From Pikeienuella piscinae (GTDB taxonomy: Bacteria > Pseudomonadota > Alphaproteobacteria > Rhodobacterales > Rhodobacteraceae), in the NCBI RefSeq assembly GCF_011044155.1, contig NZ_CP049056.1:3104001-3168000 (forward strand): a stretch of 64,000 nucleotides of DNA, in the 5' to 3' direction. A model generated the notes under the pieces. The model was not told the origin of the DNA, searched no databases, and was given only the letters and a program-made list of their open reading frames with translations. Made by a program: the position numbers and the translations under genes. Shown here in pieces: positions 35,315 to 43,410 of the stretch; the first letter of the stretch is position 1; the number at the start of each line of letters is the position of its first letter.

Positions 35315-36588
35315 GTTGGCTACTTCTTGGGACTTTTGCGGCCCTGAGCATTCTTGGTGTGCCGCTTGCGGTGGCTCTTGGTCTGGCCGCCATGTTTGTG
35401 CTTCAGGTCGAGGGTATCCCGCTCTCAGTCGTGTCGCAGGCGATGTACACATCGGTGAACAGCTTTCTTTTGATCGCTATTCCTCTCTTCATACTTGCTG
35501 GACATGTAATGGAGAGAGGCGGCCTGTCCGAGCGCATATTCGAGGCCGCGAACGTTGTCGTGGGGCGCTGGCGCGGTGGACTTGGCCATGTCAATATCGC
35601 CGCCAGCTTCATATTCGGTGGAATTTCCGGCTCGGCCATCGCCGATGTGGCGAGTCTTGGCCCTCTTGAGATCCGCGCAATGACGGAGCGAGGCTATCCG
35701 CGCGACTATGCGGCTGGCCTTACGATGACGACAGCGACATTGGCGTCGATCGTTCCGCCAAGCATTCTCATGATTATCGCCGCATCCGCCGCCGGGCAGT
35801 CGGTCGGCGGCGCGCTCGCGGGCGGCGTGGGGCCGGCGATCATTCTCGCCATGGGGTTTGTGCTGATCAACTATGTGATCGCACGCCGAAACGGGTATGG
35901 CGTAATGGAGCCTCCAAGAGGCTTTTCCCAATCAGCCCGCACCATCGGTGTGGCTTTGCCCGCCCTCGGCGCGCCAATCATCATTCTTGGGGGAATGTTT
36001 TCCGGAATAGTCACCCCGACTGAGGCGGCTGGCCTGGCGGCGTTCTACACATTCCTGGTGGGGTTCGTGTTCTATGGCGGGTTCAAGCTTCGTGAAGTTC
36101 CAGGCATCTTGATCAGCGCCGGACGCACGACGGGCACGGTCCTGCTCATCATGATGAGCGCCAGCGTCGCGACCTATGTTTTTACGATTGATCGCCTGCC
36201 GCAAAAGGTCAGTGAAGCCATTCTGTCCGTCTCCGCCGATCCAACGATCATTTTGCTTTTGATGGGGGTGATCTTCCTCATAGTGGGAATGTTCATGGAA
36301 ATTATCGCCGCCGGACTGATTCTCATTCCGGTTCTGTTCCCTGTCGCGGTGAGCGTAGGCATCGACCCGCTGCATTTCATCGTGTTTCTTGTGACCGGCT
36401 TGTCTCTCGGGCTCGCCACGCCGCCTGTCGGCGTCTGTCTTTTCGCCACGGCCCAGATCAGCGGCCTTCCTATCGAAAAACTGGTTCGGGTTTCACTGCC
36501 GTTTTATGCGTGCAGCATGGTTATATACCTGTCGATCGCAGTCTTTCCGGAGATTGTTCTTCTGCCTATCCGTATCCTCATGCATTGA
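35311..36588 (+). CDS. dctM: TRAP transporter large permease (DctM)
   Basis: A 425-residue permease of typical DctM length with about twelve hydrophobic segments. Conserved stretches are ERGGLSERIFEAANVVVGRWRG (split motif near residue 70), FGGISGSAIADVASLG and MTTATLASIVPPSILMI, and PVGVCLFATAQISG. It starts with GTG overlapping the dctQ stop. It moves the solute with a sodium gradient. A weak GAGGGC/GCCCTC hairpin follows at about 36610-36626, before the amidase gene. Confidence 0.94.
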   Translation: MSWLLLGTFAALSILGVPLAVALGLAAMFVLQVEGIPLSVVSQAMYTSVNSFLLIAIPLFILAGHVMERGGLSERIFEAANVVVGRWRGGLGHVNIAASFIFGGISGSAIADVASLGPLEIRAMTERGYPRDYAAGLTMTTATLASIVPPSILMIIAASAAGQSVGGALAGGVGPAIILAMGFVLINYVIARRNGYGVMEPPRGFSQSARTIGVALPALGAPIIILGGMFSGIVTPTEAAGLAAFYTFLVGFVFYGGFKLREVPGILISAGRTTGTVLLIMMSASVATYVFTIDRLPQKVSEAILSVSADPTIILLLMGVIFLIVGMFMEIIAAGLILIPVLFPVAVSVGIDPLHFIVFLVTGLSLGLATPPVGVCLFATAQISGLPIEKLVRVSLPFYACSMVIYLSIAVFPEIVLLPIRILMH

Positions 36589-36817
36589 GTTTGCGGGGGG
36601 CGATAGAGGAGGGCGGAAGGCCCTCTTGTGCGGATTGGTTTTGATCGGCGCTGGCGAGTTTGGCTCGACGTGTTTGGCTGATGTATGATCGAGTCGATGG
36701 GGCCGCGGATCCGCAGAGGACGCACATGACGCGATCAGCCAACCCGCGATCCCGGGCTGTCTTCGGCGGAAGACGGGGCGCGAGCAAAGCAATCTCCTAT
36801 CTCAAGGAACACTGAGC

Positions 36818-38305
36818 GTGAGTAAACTAACTGATTTGGACGCCACCGAAATTGCACGGCGCGTCGGCAAGGGCGAGATTTCGATCAGCGAAGTCTGCTC
36901 CGCCTTTCAAGATCGGGCGGCTGACCTCAATGAGGGTATAAATGCTGTCGTTACGTTCAATGACGATGCTCTGACGCAGGCGAAGGCCGCAGACGATCGG
37001 TTGGCTGCAGGTGCGCCGGCGCGGCCGCTGGAAGGCGTGCCTTTCGTCGTCAAGGACAATATTCCGACGGCCGGATTGCGGACGACCTTCGGCTCACTTG
37101 TTCATGAAACCAATGTACCGAAAGAGAGCGCTATCGTCGTCGAGCGTTTGCAGGCCGCCGGCGGGATCCTCATGGGAAAAACCAATACGTCCGAATTCGC
37201 CACGGACGTAAATACGACCAACAGGATCTTCGGCCTCACCCGAAATCCGCTCGATCCATTTGTCAGCGCAGGCGGATCCAGCGGAGGAACTGCGGCTGCG
37301 ATCGTATCCGATATGGCCCCGATCGGGCTGGGAACCGATCACGGCGGCTCCATCAGAATTCCGGCGGCGTGGGGCGGCATTTCGGGTCTGCGCCCAAGCC
37401 CCGGCCGCGTTCCAGTTTATCCGGCCGAATTCGCCTGGGATACGCTCGTCGCGCATGTTCAGGGGCCGCTGGCCCGCACGGTCAGAGATCTGGGATTGAT
37501 GCTGTCGATCCTTGCGGGCCAGGATAATCGCGATCCGAGCAGTCTGCCGGATCCCGATGCGGACTATATTGTGGCGGCCCGGGACGGCTCGCCATTGCGC
37601 GGACGCAAAATTGCTCTCTGTATGGATCTTGGCGGCGTCATGCCTGTCGATCCGGAGGTCGCCGAGGCGGTGCGGGCGGCGGCCGCCACCTTCACCCAGC
37701 AGGGCGCGATCGTCGAAGAGGCATGTTTCGACGCAAGCGACATTCGGGACATCATCGCGGGAACGCGGAGCTTCGGAGTGATTGGTCGGTTTTCGGAGCT
37801 TCTGGAGGAACATGCTCCAAAATTGACGAAGCAATTGGTGAACCAGATAGAGGGCGCCGCCAGCCAATCGCTCGCAAGCGTCGCGCGGGCGGAGCGCCTT
37901 CGCTCGGCATACTGGCGCCGGGTGCGCAATTTCCTCGAGAGATACGAATTCATCTTGACGCCGACTATTGGCGCGCTTCCATTCCGTATCGATCAACCTC
38001 TTCCAAATCACATAGGTGGGGTGGAAGTTGAAAACTACTACGATGTGTTTCTTGGGGTGTACGCTTTCAGCCTGGTCGGCTTGCCGGCGATTTCTGTGCC
38101 ATGCGGCGTCTCCAAATCGGGGCTTCCGATCGGTTTGCAGATCGTTGGCCACCGCCTTCGGGACGACAAGGTTCTGGCCGCGGCGGCGAGTTACGCCCGC
38201 ATCCGCCCGCAACATTTTAAGAGGCGACCCATACGACGACCGGAGGGTAGGCTCGGCTATGAGGTCGATACACCTGGCACGCGTACAGCGGCCTTGTCAG
38301 ACTAA
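36818..38305 (+). CDS. Amidase signature-family hydrolase, C-terminus altered by an IS end
   Basis: A 495-residue amidase with Lys79 (PFVVKDNIP), the GGSSGGTAA block (Ser154/155) and nucleophile Ser178 in GTDHGGSIRIPA. The N-terminal region LTDLDATEIARRVGKGEIS is typical. It starts with GTG, with AAGGAAC upstream. From 38290 the DNA is an IS6 terminal sequence, so the last five codons (about TAALSD) are not original; the native C-terminus was probably only slightly longer, as ASYARIRPQHFKRRP is near the usual end. Its place after the TRAP genes suggests it hydrolyses the imported amide. Confidence 0.87.
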   Translation: MSKLTDLDATEIARRVGKGEISISEVCSAFQDRAADLNEGINAVVTFNDDALTQAKAADDRLAAGAPARPLEGVPFVVKDNIPTAGLRTTFGSLVHETNVPKESAIVVERLQAAGGILMGKTNTSEFATDVNTTNRIFGLTRNPLDPFVSAGGSSGGTAAAIVSDMAPIGLGTDHGGSIRIPAAWGGISGLRPSPGRVPVYPAEFAWDTLVAHVQGPLARTVRDLGLMLSILAGQDNRDPSSLPDPDADYIVAARDGSPLRGRKIALCMDLGGVMPVDPEVAEAVRAAAATFTQQGAIVEEACFDASDIRDIIAGTRSFGVIGRFSELLEEHAPKLTKQLVNQIEGAASQSLASVARAERLRSAYWRRVRNFLERYEFILTPTIGALPFRIDQPLPNHIGGVEVENYYDVFLGVYAFSLVGLPAISVPCGVSKSGLPIGLQIVGHRLRDDKVLAAAASYARIRPQHFKRRPIRRPEGRLGYEVDTPGTRTAALSD

Positions 38306-38330
38306 ACGAGCTTGAGCGTGGGAGGTCCGA
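38290..38330. mobile_element. IS6-family terminal remnant
   Basis: GGCCTTGTCAGACTAAAC at 38290-38307 matches 15 of 18 bases of the left repeat of IS6 copy A, and the match continues (GAGCTTGAGCGTGGGAGGTCCG against GGCTTGAGCACGGGAGGCCCG) to about 38328. No transposase follows; an IS481 end begins at 38336. It is therefore a stub of a third IS6 element that cut the amidase tail and was itself cut by IS481. Confidence 0.75.
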
Positions 38331-38387
38331 TTTGTTGTAGAAGTCATCACTTGATCTGACAGACGGCGTCGTGAAGCTGAGGTGAGA

Positions 38388-38437
38388 GCCGAGGCCGGGC
38401 GTGGAACGGTTGGGGTGGTGGAACGCCCGGCCTCGGC
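38388..38437 (+). promoter_or_regulatory. 15-bp inverted repeat in IS481 leader
   Basis: GCCGAGGCCGGGCGT (38388-38402) and its exact complement (38423-38437) can form a 15-bp stem with a 20-base loop, ending 18 bp before the transposase ATG. The same structure is conserved at 30312-30361. It would lower translation or stop read-through transcription from outside the element. Confidence 0.65.
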
Positions 38438-38455
38438 GTTTTGGAGAACGTCGAC

Positions 38456-39241
38456 ATGACCAAGGACCAGAAGATCATCCGCGCGAAGGTGGGGCTGCTC
38501 GAGCTCGCCAAGCAACTTGGGAACGTGAGCCAGGCCTGCAAGATGATGGGCTACTCCCGCGACAGCTTCTATCGCTTCAAGGAGCTCTATGAGACCGGCG
38601 GCGAGATGGCGTTGCAGGAGCTGTCGCGGCGCAAGCCGCTCCTGGCGAACCGGACGCCGCCGGAGGTGGAGGCGCTGATCGTCGAGCTGTCGCTGGAGCT
38701 GCCGGCCTACGGCCAGGTGCGCATCGCCAACGAGCTGCGCAAACGCGGCCATTCGCTTTCGCCGGCCGGCGTGCGCGGGGTCAGGCGGCGTCACGAACTG
38801 GAGACGATGAAGAAGCGTCTGAAGGCGCTGGAGGCGAAGGTGGCGCAGGACGGCATCGTCCTGACCGAGAGCCAACTCGCCGCGCTCGAGAAGGCCAAGG
38901 CCGAGAAGGAGGCGCACGGCGAGTTCGAGAGCGAATGTCCGGGCTATTGCGGCGCCGAGGACACCTTCTATGTCGGCAACATGAAGGGCGTGGGCCGGAT
39001 CTATCAGCAGACCTTCATCGACACCTATTCGAAGGTGGCCTTCGCCAAGCTCTACGAGCGCAAGACGCCAATCACCGCGGCGGACCTGCTGAACGACCGC
39101 GTCGTGCCGTTCTTCGACGACCAGGAGGTGAAGCTCTGCCGGATGCTGACCGACCGGGGGACGGAATATTGCGGCAAAACGCCGATGCAGACCTTTCTTG
39201 ACGCCGCGCCAATAGCGAAGGAGAAAATGATCGCCGCCTGA
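38456..39241 (+). pseudogene. IS481-type transposase with in-frame deletion of the catalytic Glu region
   Basis: A 261-residue frame starting at ATG 38456 (GGAG 8 bp upstream). The N-terminal HTH ([37 protein letters not shown]) and the first part of the rve domain ([28 protein letters not shown]) are present. After EYCG it jumps directly to [21 protein letters not shown]. The copy at 3716-4169 has 83 more residues here (249 bp), including NGIVERFHKT with the catalytic Glu. In the full sequence the lost segment is flanked by CGGCAA repeats, one of which remains. The frame is open but cannot be catalytically active. Confidence 0.88.
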
Positions 39242-39379
39242 TCACAGATCGACAGGTGGAACCCGACCGACATCCGGACGCCAAATGTCCGATAAAGTCT
39301 AAGAGCCTGCCCCGAAATGAGTTGAGCGATATCAGAGGGTTGTGATTCACGTCGGTTTGCAACGACTGACGGAGACCCG

Positions 39380-40251
39380 ATGCCCTGGGATGATATCGCC
39401 CGCGCGGAATATGCGCGACGGTCAGCGCGCTATGCAAGCGACCTGACGGATCGGGAATGGGAGGTGATCGCCGCCTACATGCCTGATCGACGCGGTCTGG
39501 GCCGCCCGCGCACAACCGATCTGCGGGAGGTGATGAACGCGATCCTTTACATCGCCTCGACCGGCTGCCCTTGGCGCTATCTTCCGACGGAGTTTCCGCC
39601 TGTTTCGGCCGTGCAGCGTTACTTCTACCGCTGGCGGGACGAAGGCTTCTGGCCCGCACTCAACAATGCGCTGGTGATGGTGTCACGGGAGCTGGAGGGG
39701 CGCGAGGCGTCTCCGACCGCAGGCGTGATCGACAGTCAGAGCGTGAAAACCACAGAGGCGGGAGGGGTTTGCGGCTACGACGCTGGGAAAAAGATCAGGG
39801 GCCGCAAGCGCCACATGGTGGTCGATACGATTGGGCTGATGGTTGGCCTGGTCGTTCACGGCGCCGGCGTGCAGGACCGCGACGGCGCCCCGCTCGTGCT
39901 GGCGTCCATCCGCAGACGCTGGCCGTGGCTGCGCCACGTCTTCGCACCCTCTCGGTGAATGTTCCATTCACCTGCCGGGCGATGGACGGCGGCTATGCCG
40001 GGAAGAAACTGCGCCGCGCCCTGACCGGGTTCGGCGACTGGCGCATCGAGATCATCAAGCGATCTGATCGCGCCGAAGGGTTCGAGATCATTCCAAGGCG
40101 ATGGGTTGTCGAGCGCACCTTCGCATGGCTTGGAAGATGCCGCCGTCTCGCCAAGGACTGGGAGCGATCCATCGCCTCGTCCGAGGCGTGGGCGAACGTC
40201 GCGCATATCCGACTGCTCACCAGACGCCTCGCAAGGTATTGTTATGTTTGA
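39380..40251 (+). pseudogene. IS5-family transposase, frameshifted by a 38-bp insertion
   Basis: The first part (39380-39958) encodes SDLTDREWEVIAAYMPDRRG, GCPWRYLPTEFPPVSAVQRYFYRW, and GVIDSQSVKTTE with the first catalytic Asp, ending VFAPSR. The second part continues in another frame: GGYAGKKLRRALTGFGDW through PRRWVVERTFAWLGRCRRLAKDWERS with the Glu, stopping at 40249-40251. In the fragment at 1070-1396 the same site reads VFADGGYAGKK without interruption. IS427 elements can use ribosomal frameshifting, but here the break is caused by inserted DNA. Confidence 0.88.
39947..39984 (+). repeat. 38-bp insertion carrying a perfect hairpin
   Basis: Compared with the IS5 copy at 1070-1396, 38 extra bases interrupt the codons for VFA|DGGYAG. 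Inside is GGTGAATG (39954-39961), a 3-base spacer, and its exact complement CATTCACC (39965-39972). The length is not a multiple of three, so the transposase is shifted. It might be a small REP-like palindromic element. Confidence 0.7.
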
Positions 40252-40355
40252 CCGAGTTTCGAGCCAGGCTCTTAGCCGTCTCAATCGAAACCTCTTTGAC
40301 GATCGAAAAATTAAATTTGCGTTTATCAGCGCGATATTCGTCACCCCCAGCGCGC

Positions 40356-40412
40356 CTATCCGAAGCCTTCATTAAAACCGTTAAGCGCGACTACGTCCGC
40401 GCTATGCCGCTT
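40356..40412 (+). pseudogene. IS3-family OrfB remnant
   Basis: The frame LSEAFIKTVKRDYVRAMPL matches the conserved SEAFVKTLKRDYV block near the catalytic Glu of IS3 OrfB proteins. Only some 20 codons are recognisable, between the IS5 element and the 3' end of a gntR gene. It has no start or ends. Confidence 0.6.
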
Positions 40413-40425
40413 CGCCGCGCCTTTA

Positions 40426-41100
40426 CTATGCGTTTACAGCGCCTGTTAGCCAATTCACAAGGCGAAGCCGGACTGCGTGCAGGTGGGTATGCATTTCGCG
40501 ACGGGATCGCTCGGGGTCGTCGCCTGCCAGCGCTTTTAAGATTCGAATGTGTTCCTTGGCCTGATTAACGAAATTCGATGGCATTCTAGGGGCGTGGCAC
40601 ATCCGCGCTTTTCGCCTGAGATCCATGATCATATCTTGCAGAAGCGGCTCTCCGTTGGCCTCGGCGATGCTGTCGTGAAATGCGTCGTCATGTTGCCAGA
40701 ACTTCTCAAGAGCGACATCTTGCGCATTGGCGAACCGGGCTGCGTCCGCGGCCAATGTGGCGGCGAGGCGCGTGTTCATCCGACCCGTTGCAAGCGCTGC
40801 TGCCTCTCCTTCCAGAGCTCGGCGAACCGTGAGGATTTGCAACAGATCTTCGATGTAGAACCGCCGAATCATCACAGCGCCATTGGGAAGGCGTTCGACT
40901 AAACCCTCGCCCTCGAGCCGCACCAAGGCCGCTCTCAGCGGCGTTCGAGACACACCGATGACGCCAGCGATGCGCCGTTCAGTCAGGACGGACCCTTGGG
41001 GGAGGGTGCCATCAATGATTTGCGCGCGCAGCCCTTGATAGCTGCTTTCCGTCAAGTTCAACTGATTGCTGCTGTTAGCGGATTCGCGTGATTGAGCCAT
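40426..41100 (-). CDS. GntR-family regulator (FCD subfamily) of the allantoin cassette
   Basis: A 224-residue regulator. The HTH is SYQGLRAQIIDGTLPQGSVL and IAGVIGVSRTPLRAALVRLEGEGLVE. The FCD domain follows (ILTVRRALEGEAAALATGR; HDDAFHDSIAEANGEPLLQD; AKEHIRILKALAGDDPERS). It is divergent from the ureidoglycolate lyase and allantoinase genes, with a GGTAT-ATACC palindrome between, and so probably represses them until a purine catabolite such as allantoin or ureidoglycolate is present. Confidence 0.92.
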   Translation of the reverse strand: MAQSRESANSSNQLNLTESSYQGLRAQIIDGTLPQGSVLTERRIAGVIGVSRTPLRAALVRLEGEGLVERLPNGAVMIRRFYIEDLLQILTVRRALEGEAAALATGRMNTRLAATLAADAARFANAQDVALEKFWQHDDAFHDSIAEANGEPLLQDMIMDLRRKARMCHAPRMPSNFVNQAKEHIRILKALAGDDPERSRREMHTHLHAVRLRLVNWLTGAVNA

Positions 41101-41302
41101 CTTTATGTTTCCGGTTCGGTGAGCGAGTTAAGCGGCGCCCAAAAGCTAAAGTCGCCTGCATCGCCGCGGCGTTGGTGGCGCTTCACACGGCATTCGGGCC
41201 GTGGAGCCGCTGCTTTGGCCAGTGCTGTTTATGGATTAGCTCATAAGACTTCACGAATTTTTCTCCCAGATTTTTTGTTGCAACAGCCTTCATGCTTGCT
41301 AC

Positions 41303-41321
41303 GGTATACCAAGTGGATACC
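41303..41321. promoter_or_regulatory. Operator candidate ahead of the ureidoglycolate lyase gene
   Basis: GGTATACCAAGTGGATACC is an imperfect 19-bp palindrome (GGTAT...ATACC with CC and GG inside) located 18 bp before the ATG at 41340. Such GTATAC-centred sites are typical for FCD-type GntR proteins, one of which is encoded divergently. Confidence 0.6.
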
Positions 41322-41339
41322 TAAAAGGGAAAGCCTTAG

Positions 41340-41828
41340 ATGAGCCGCGTTATCCGAACTGAACCGCTTACTTCAGAGCGCTTTGAGCGCTATGGAGACG
41401 TTCTCGTCCCGCCATCGTCGGCTGGTCGCAACTTCTTCGAGGCGAGTTTGCGCAATGATCGTCTAGATGTCGGGGCAAGTCTTTCCTTGTCGCGGGTCGA
41501 GGCCGCTGAATCCTTTCCGCTGAAAGCGCTGCGGATGGAGCGCCACGAAAAAAGCTCACAGTCCTTTGTGCCATTGGGGCCTGTTCGGTTCCTCGTGCTC
41601 GTCGCCCCCCATGCCGCTGAAGGGGGGCCGAACATGGGCGAGGCGCGCGCTTTTCTCGCTCAAGGCGGAGTCGGCGTCACCTACGGCGCTGATGTCTGGC
41701 ATCACCCGCTATCCGTCTTTCAAGCTCCTGCTGGCTTCGCGGTCTTCATGTGGCGCGACGGTGGACCCGAAGACGAAGAATTTGTCGACATTGAGCCTTT
41801 AACGGTGCTCCCCATGGAGGACATCTGA
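41340..41828 (+). CDS. allA: Ureidoglycolate lyase
   Basis: A 162-residue AllA-family protein, the standard length, releasing glyoxylate and urea from ureidoglycolate. Typical segments are RTEPLTSERFERYGDVLVPP, MERHEKSSQSFVPLGPVRFLVLVAP, GEARAFLAQGGVGVTYGADVWHHPL and FAVFMWRDG. The stop overlaps the next start (TGATG), coupling it to the allantoinase. It differs clearly from the 183-residue paralogue at 2770-3321 and is the better candidate for true purine breakdown because of its neighbours. Confidence 0.9.
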   Translation: MSRVIRTEPLTSERFERYGDVLVPPSSAGRNFFEASLRNDRLDVGASLSLSRVEAAESFPLKALRMERHEKSSQSFVPLGPVRFLVLVAPHAAEGGPNMGEARAFLAQGGVGVTYGADVWHHPLSVFQAPAGFAVFMWRDGGPEDEEFVDIEPLTVLPMEDI

Positions 41829-42742
41829 TGCCCAGCTATGATCGCGACCTGATCGGCTACGCCAATAATCCCCCAAACCCGCGTTGGCCCAGCGGAGCGC
41901 GGGTCGCTCTAAATTTCGTCATGAACTATGAGGAGGGCTCAGAGCCCTCGGTTCAGGATGGCGAGGGTTATACCGAAACCGGGCTGACCGAGGCTCCGCT
42001 CGATCCGGGCGTAAAGGGGCGCGACCTCGCGGGCGAGGGCATGTTCGCCTACGGCTCGAGAGTCGGCTTTTGGCGCTTGATGCGCCTGTTCCAGGAGCGA
42101 GGTCTGCCGCTGACCGTTTTTGGATGCGCATTGGCGATCGAGCGCAACCCGAAGGCGGCTGCGGCCATCGCCTCCTCAGGGTTTGACGTCTGTTGCCACG
42201 GATGGCGCTGGGTGCCCCATTATCATCTGAGCGAGGAGGAGGAGCGCGAACACATTCGAAAAGCAATCGCATCCTTGCAGCAGACGATCGGCGAGCGGCC
42301 GTTGGGCTGGTATTGTCGGTATGGCCCCAGTGTAAACACCAGAAAGCTTTTGATGGAAGAAGGCGGATTTCTCTATGATAGCGACGCCTATGACGACGAA
42401 TTGCCTTACTGGACTAAAGTTAATGGGGATCCCCATCTCGTCGTTCCGTACAGCCTTACTCACAATGATGGGAAGTTCATTAATGGCGGCATAGCAACCG
42501 GTGGTCAATTCTTCGAGTTTTTGAAGGATGGTTTTGACATGCTGTGGCGCGAAGGAAAAGGCACCCCAAAAATGATGTCGGTGGGCCTTCACATGCGGCT
42601 CATCGGTCATCCAGCGCGCGCAGCAGGGCTGGAGCGCTTTCTCGACTATGTCTCAGCGCACAAGAATGTGTGGATCACTCGGCGGCTCGATATAGCCGAG
42701 CATTGGCGCACCCACCATCCGTTCCCCGAAGCAAGAACATAA
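41828..42742 (+). CDS. puuE: Allantoinase PuuE (polysaccharide-deacetylase fold)
   Basis: A 304-residue member of the PuuE family, the metal-independent-looking allantoinase that opens allantoin to allantoate and is unrelated to AllB. Characteristic stretches are YDRDLIGYANNPPNPRWP, ALNFVMNYEEGSE, SRVGFWRLMRLFQERGLPLTVFGCALA, FDVCCHGWRWVPH and GWYCRYGPSVNTRKLL. It is coupled to the lyase by a TGATG overlap. Together they cover allantoin opening and the last carbon step; allantoate hydrolysis and urease are not encoded intact here, and the window's only urease gene is a scar. Confidence 0.92.
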   Translation: MPSYDRDLIGYANNPPNPRWPSGARVALNFVMNYEEGSEPSVQDGEGYTETGLTEAPLDPGVKGRDLAGEGMFAYGSRVGFWRLMRLFQERGLPLTVFGCALAIERNPKAAAAIASSGFDVCCHGWRWVPHYHLSEEEEREHIRKAIASLQQTIGERPLGWYCRYGPSVNTRKLLMEEGGFLYDSDAYDDELPYWTKVNGDPHLVVPYSLTHNDGKFINGGIATGGQFFEFLKDGFDMLWREGKGTPKMMSVGLHMRLIGHPARAAGLERFLDYVSAHKNVWITRRLDIAEHWRTHHPFPEART

Positions 42743-42758
42743 AGCGGAGGATGCCCAC

Positions 42759-43161
42759 ATGCAGCGACGTCAACCTAGCCGCCGGACCGCCTTGAAACTG
42801 GCGGACGCCGGCGCATTCAGCTTGGCCACCGGCATCGGCACGAGATCCAGCTTCGCCAATCCCCGGGGCGACGGGTTCATCACCGCTTCGATCCTCGGCG
42901 CGCTGCCGCACCTGCATCCCTGGGAGTACCGAACCATGATTTCGGAGCTTTGCCGATCCTGACCTGCAGCAACCTAGTGTACACCGCGCCCGATGGCACG
43001 CTGCATCGCGAAGTCGCCGCCGCCATGCCGGAGATCTCGGAAGACAGACTTCATTATTCATTCGACCTGCGCGACGACGTCATTTTCGCTGACGGGAAGA
43101 AGCTTGACGCTGAAGACGGCGTCTATCCGCTCGAGTTCGAAACCGCCGAGGACGTTGCGGT
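42759..43161 (+). pseudogene. ABC substrate-binding protein, frameshifted N-terminal fragment
   Basis: The first frame (42759-42962) starts with a twin-arginine-like leader, SRRTALKLADAGAFSLATGI, then ILGALPHLHPWEYR. The continuation lies in a second frame: LVYTAPDGTLHREVAAAMPE and YSFDLRDDVIFADGKKLDAED, the first 120 residues of an SBP_bac_5 protein. A shift, probably with a small deletion, occurred near 42950, and the gene is cut at about 43161 by IS3 sequence. It may once have been the receptor of an allantoin-linked importer, since it follows puuE by 16 bp. Confidence 0.8.
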
Positions 43162-43284
43162 TTCGAACTCCCGGCATTCATCGAGAAGTACAACGCCAGG
43201 CGCCTTCATTCATCGCTTGGCTATCTCAATCCCGACCAGTACGAAAAGAAGCACGCCCGGCCGCCGGTCAAAGACGCTGCCTGA
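43162..43284 (+). mobile_element. IS3-family fragment, C-terminus of OrfB
   Basis: The frame FELPAFIEKYNARRLHSSLG then YLNPDQYEKKHARPPVKDAA ends at a TGA at 43282-43284. It is the C-terminal tail of an IS3-group OrfB (RLHSSLGYLSP..YE motif). A short hairpin AAAAGT-CGGCC-ACTTTT lies downstream at 43324-43340. No other part of this element was recognised. Confidence 0.8.
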
Positions 43285-43410
43285 TCGTGCCCGGCCCAAG
43301 GGGCCCACTCCAGCGGCCGGCGTAAAAGTCGGCCACTTTTGCCCTTTCTGGCGACAGGGAGGGTGGACGACATGTTCTTGCCTCCTGAGGCCTTCGACTG
43401 AGCTCTGAAC

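Larger units (their letters stand above)
38336..39301 (+). mobile_element. IS481-family element, copy with internal deletion
   Basis: The left end TGTAGAAGTCATCACTTGATC begins at 38336. A leader with a 15-bp hairpin precedes the transposase gene (38456-39241). The right side runs through CGGACGCCAAATGTCCGATA to GTCTA at 39301, where the IS5 element starts; the final bases (AACTTCTACA, present in the copy at 3646) are missing and are not found on the far side of the IS5. Confidence 0.85.
39302..40272 (+). mobile_element. IS5-family (IS427-like) element with TA target duplication
   Basis: Ends are AGAGCCTGCCCCGAAA at 39302 and the complement of AGAGCCTGGCTCGAAA finishing at 40272. TA flanks both sides (39300-39301 and 40273-40274), the duplication expected for IS427-group elements. 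The 971-bp length includes a 38-bp insertion. It lies in the last bases of the IS481 element. Confidence 0.85.

Noticed and set aside
39380-40251. Programmed frameshift in the IS5 transposase
   Set aside because: The frame change comes from a 38-bp insertion absent in the other copy, so it is a mutation.
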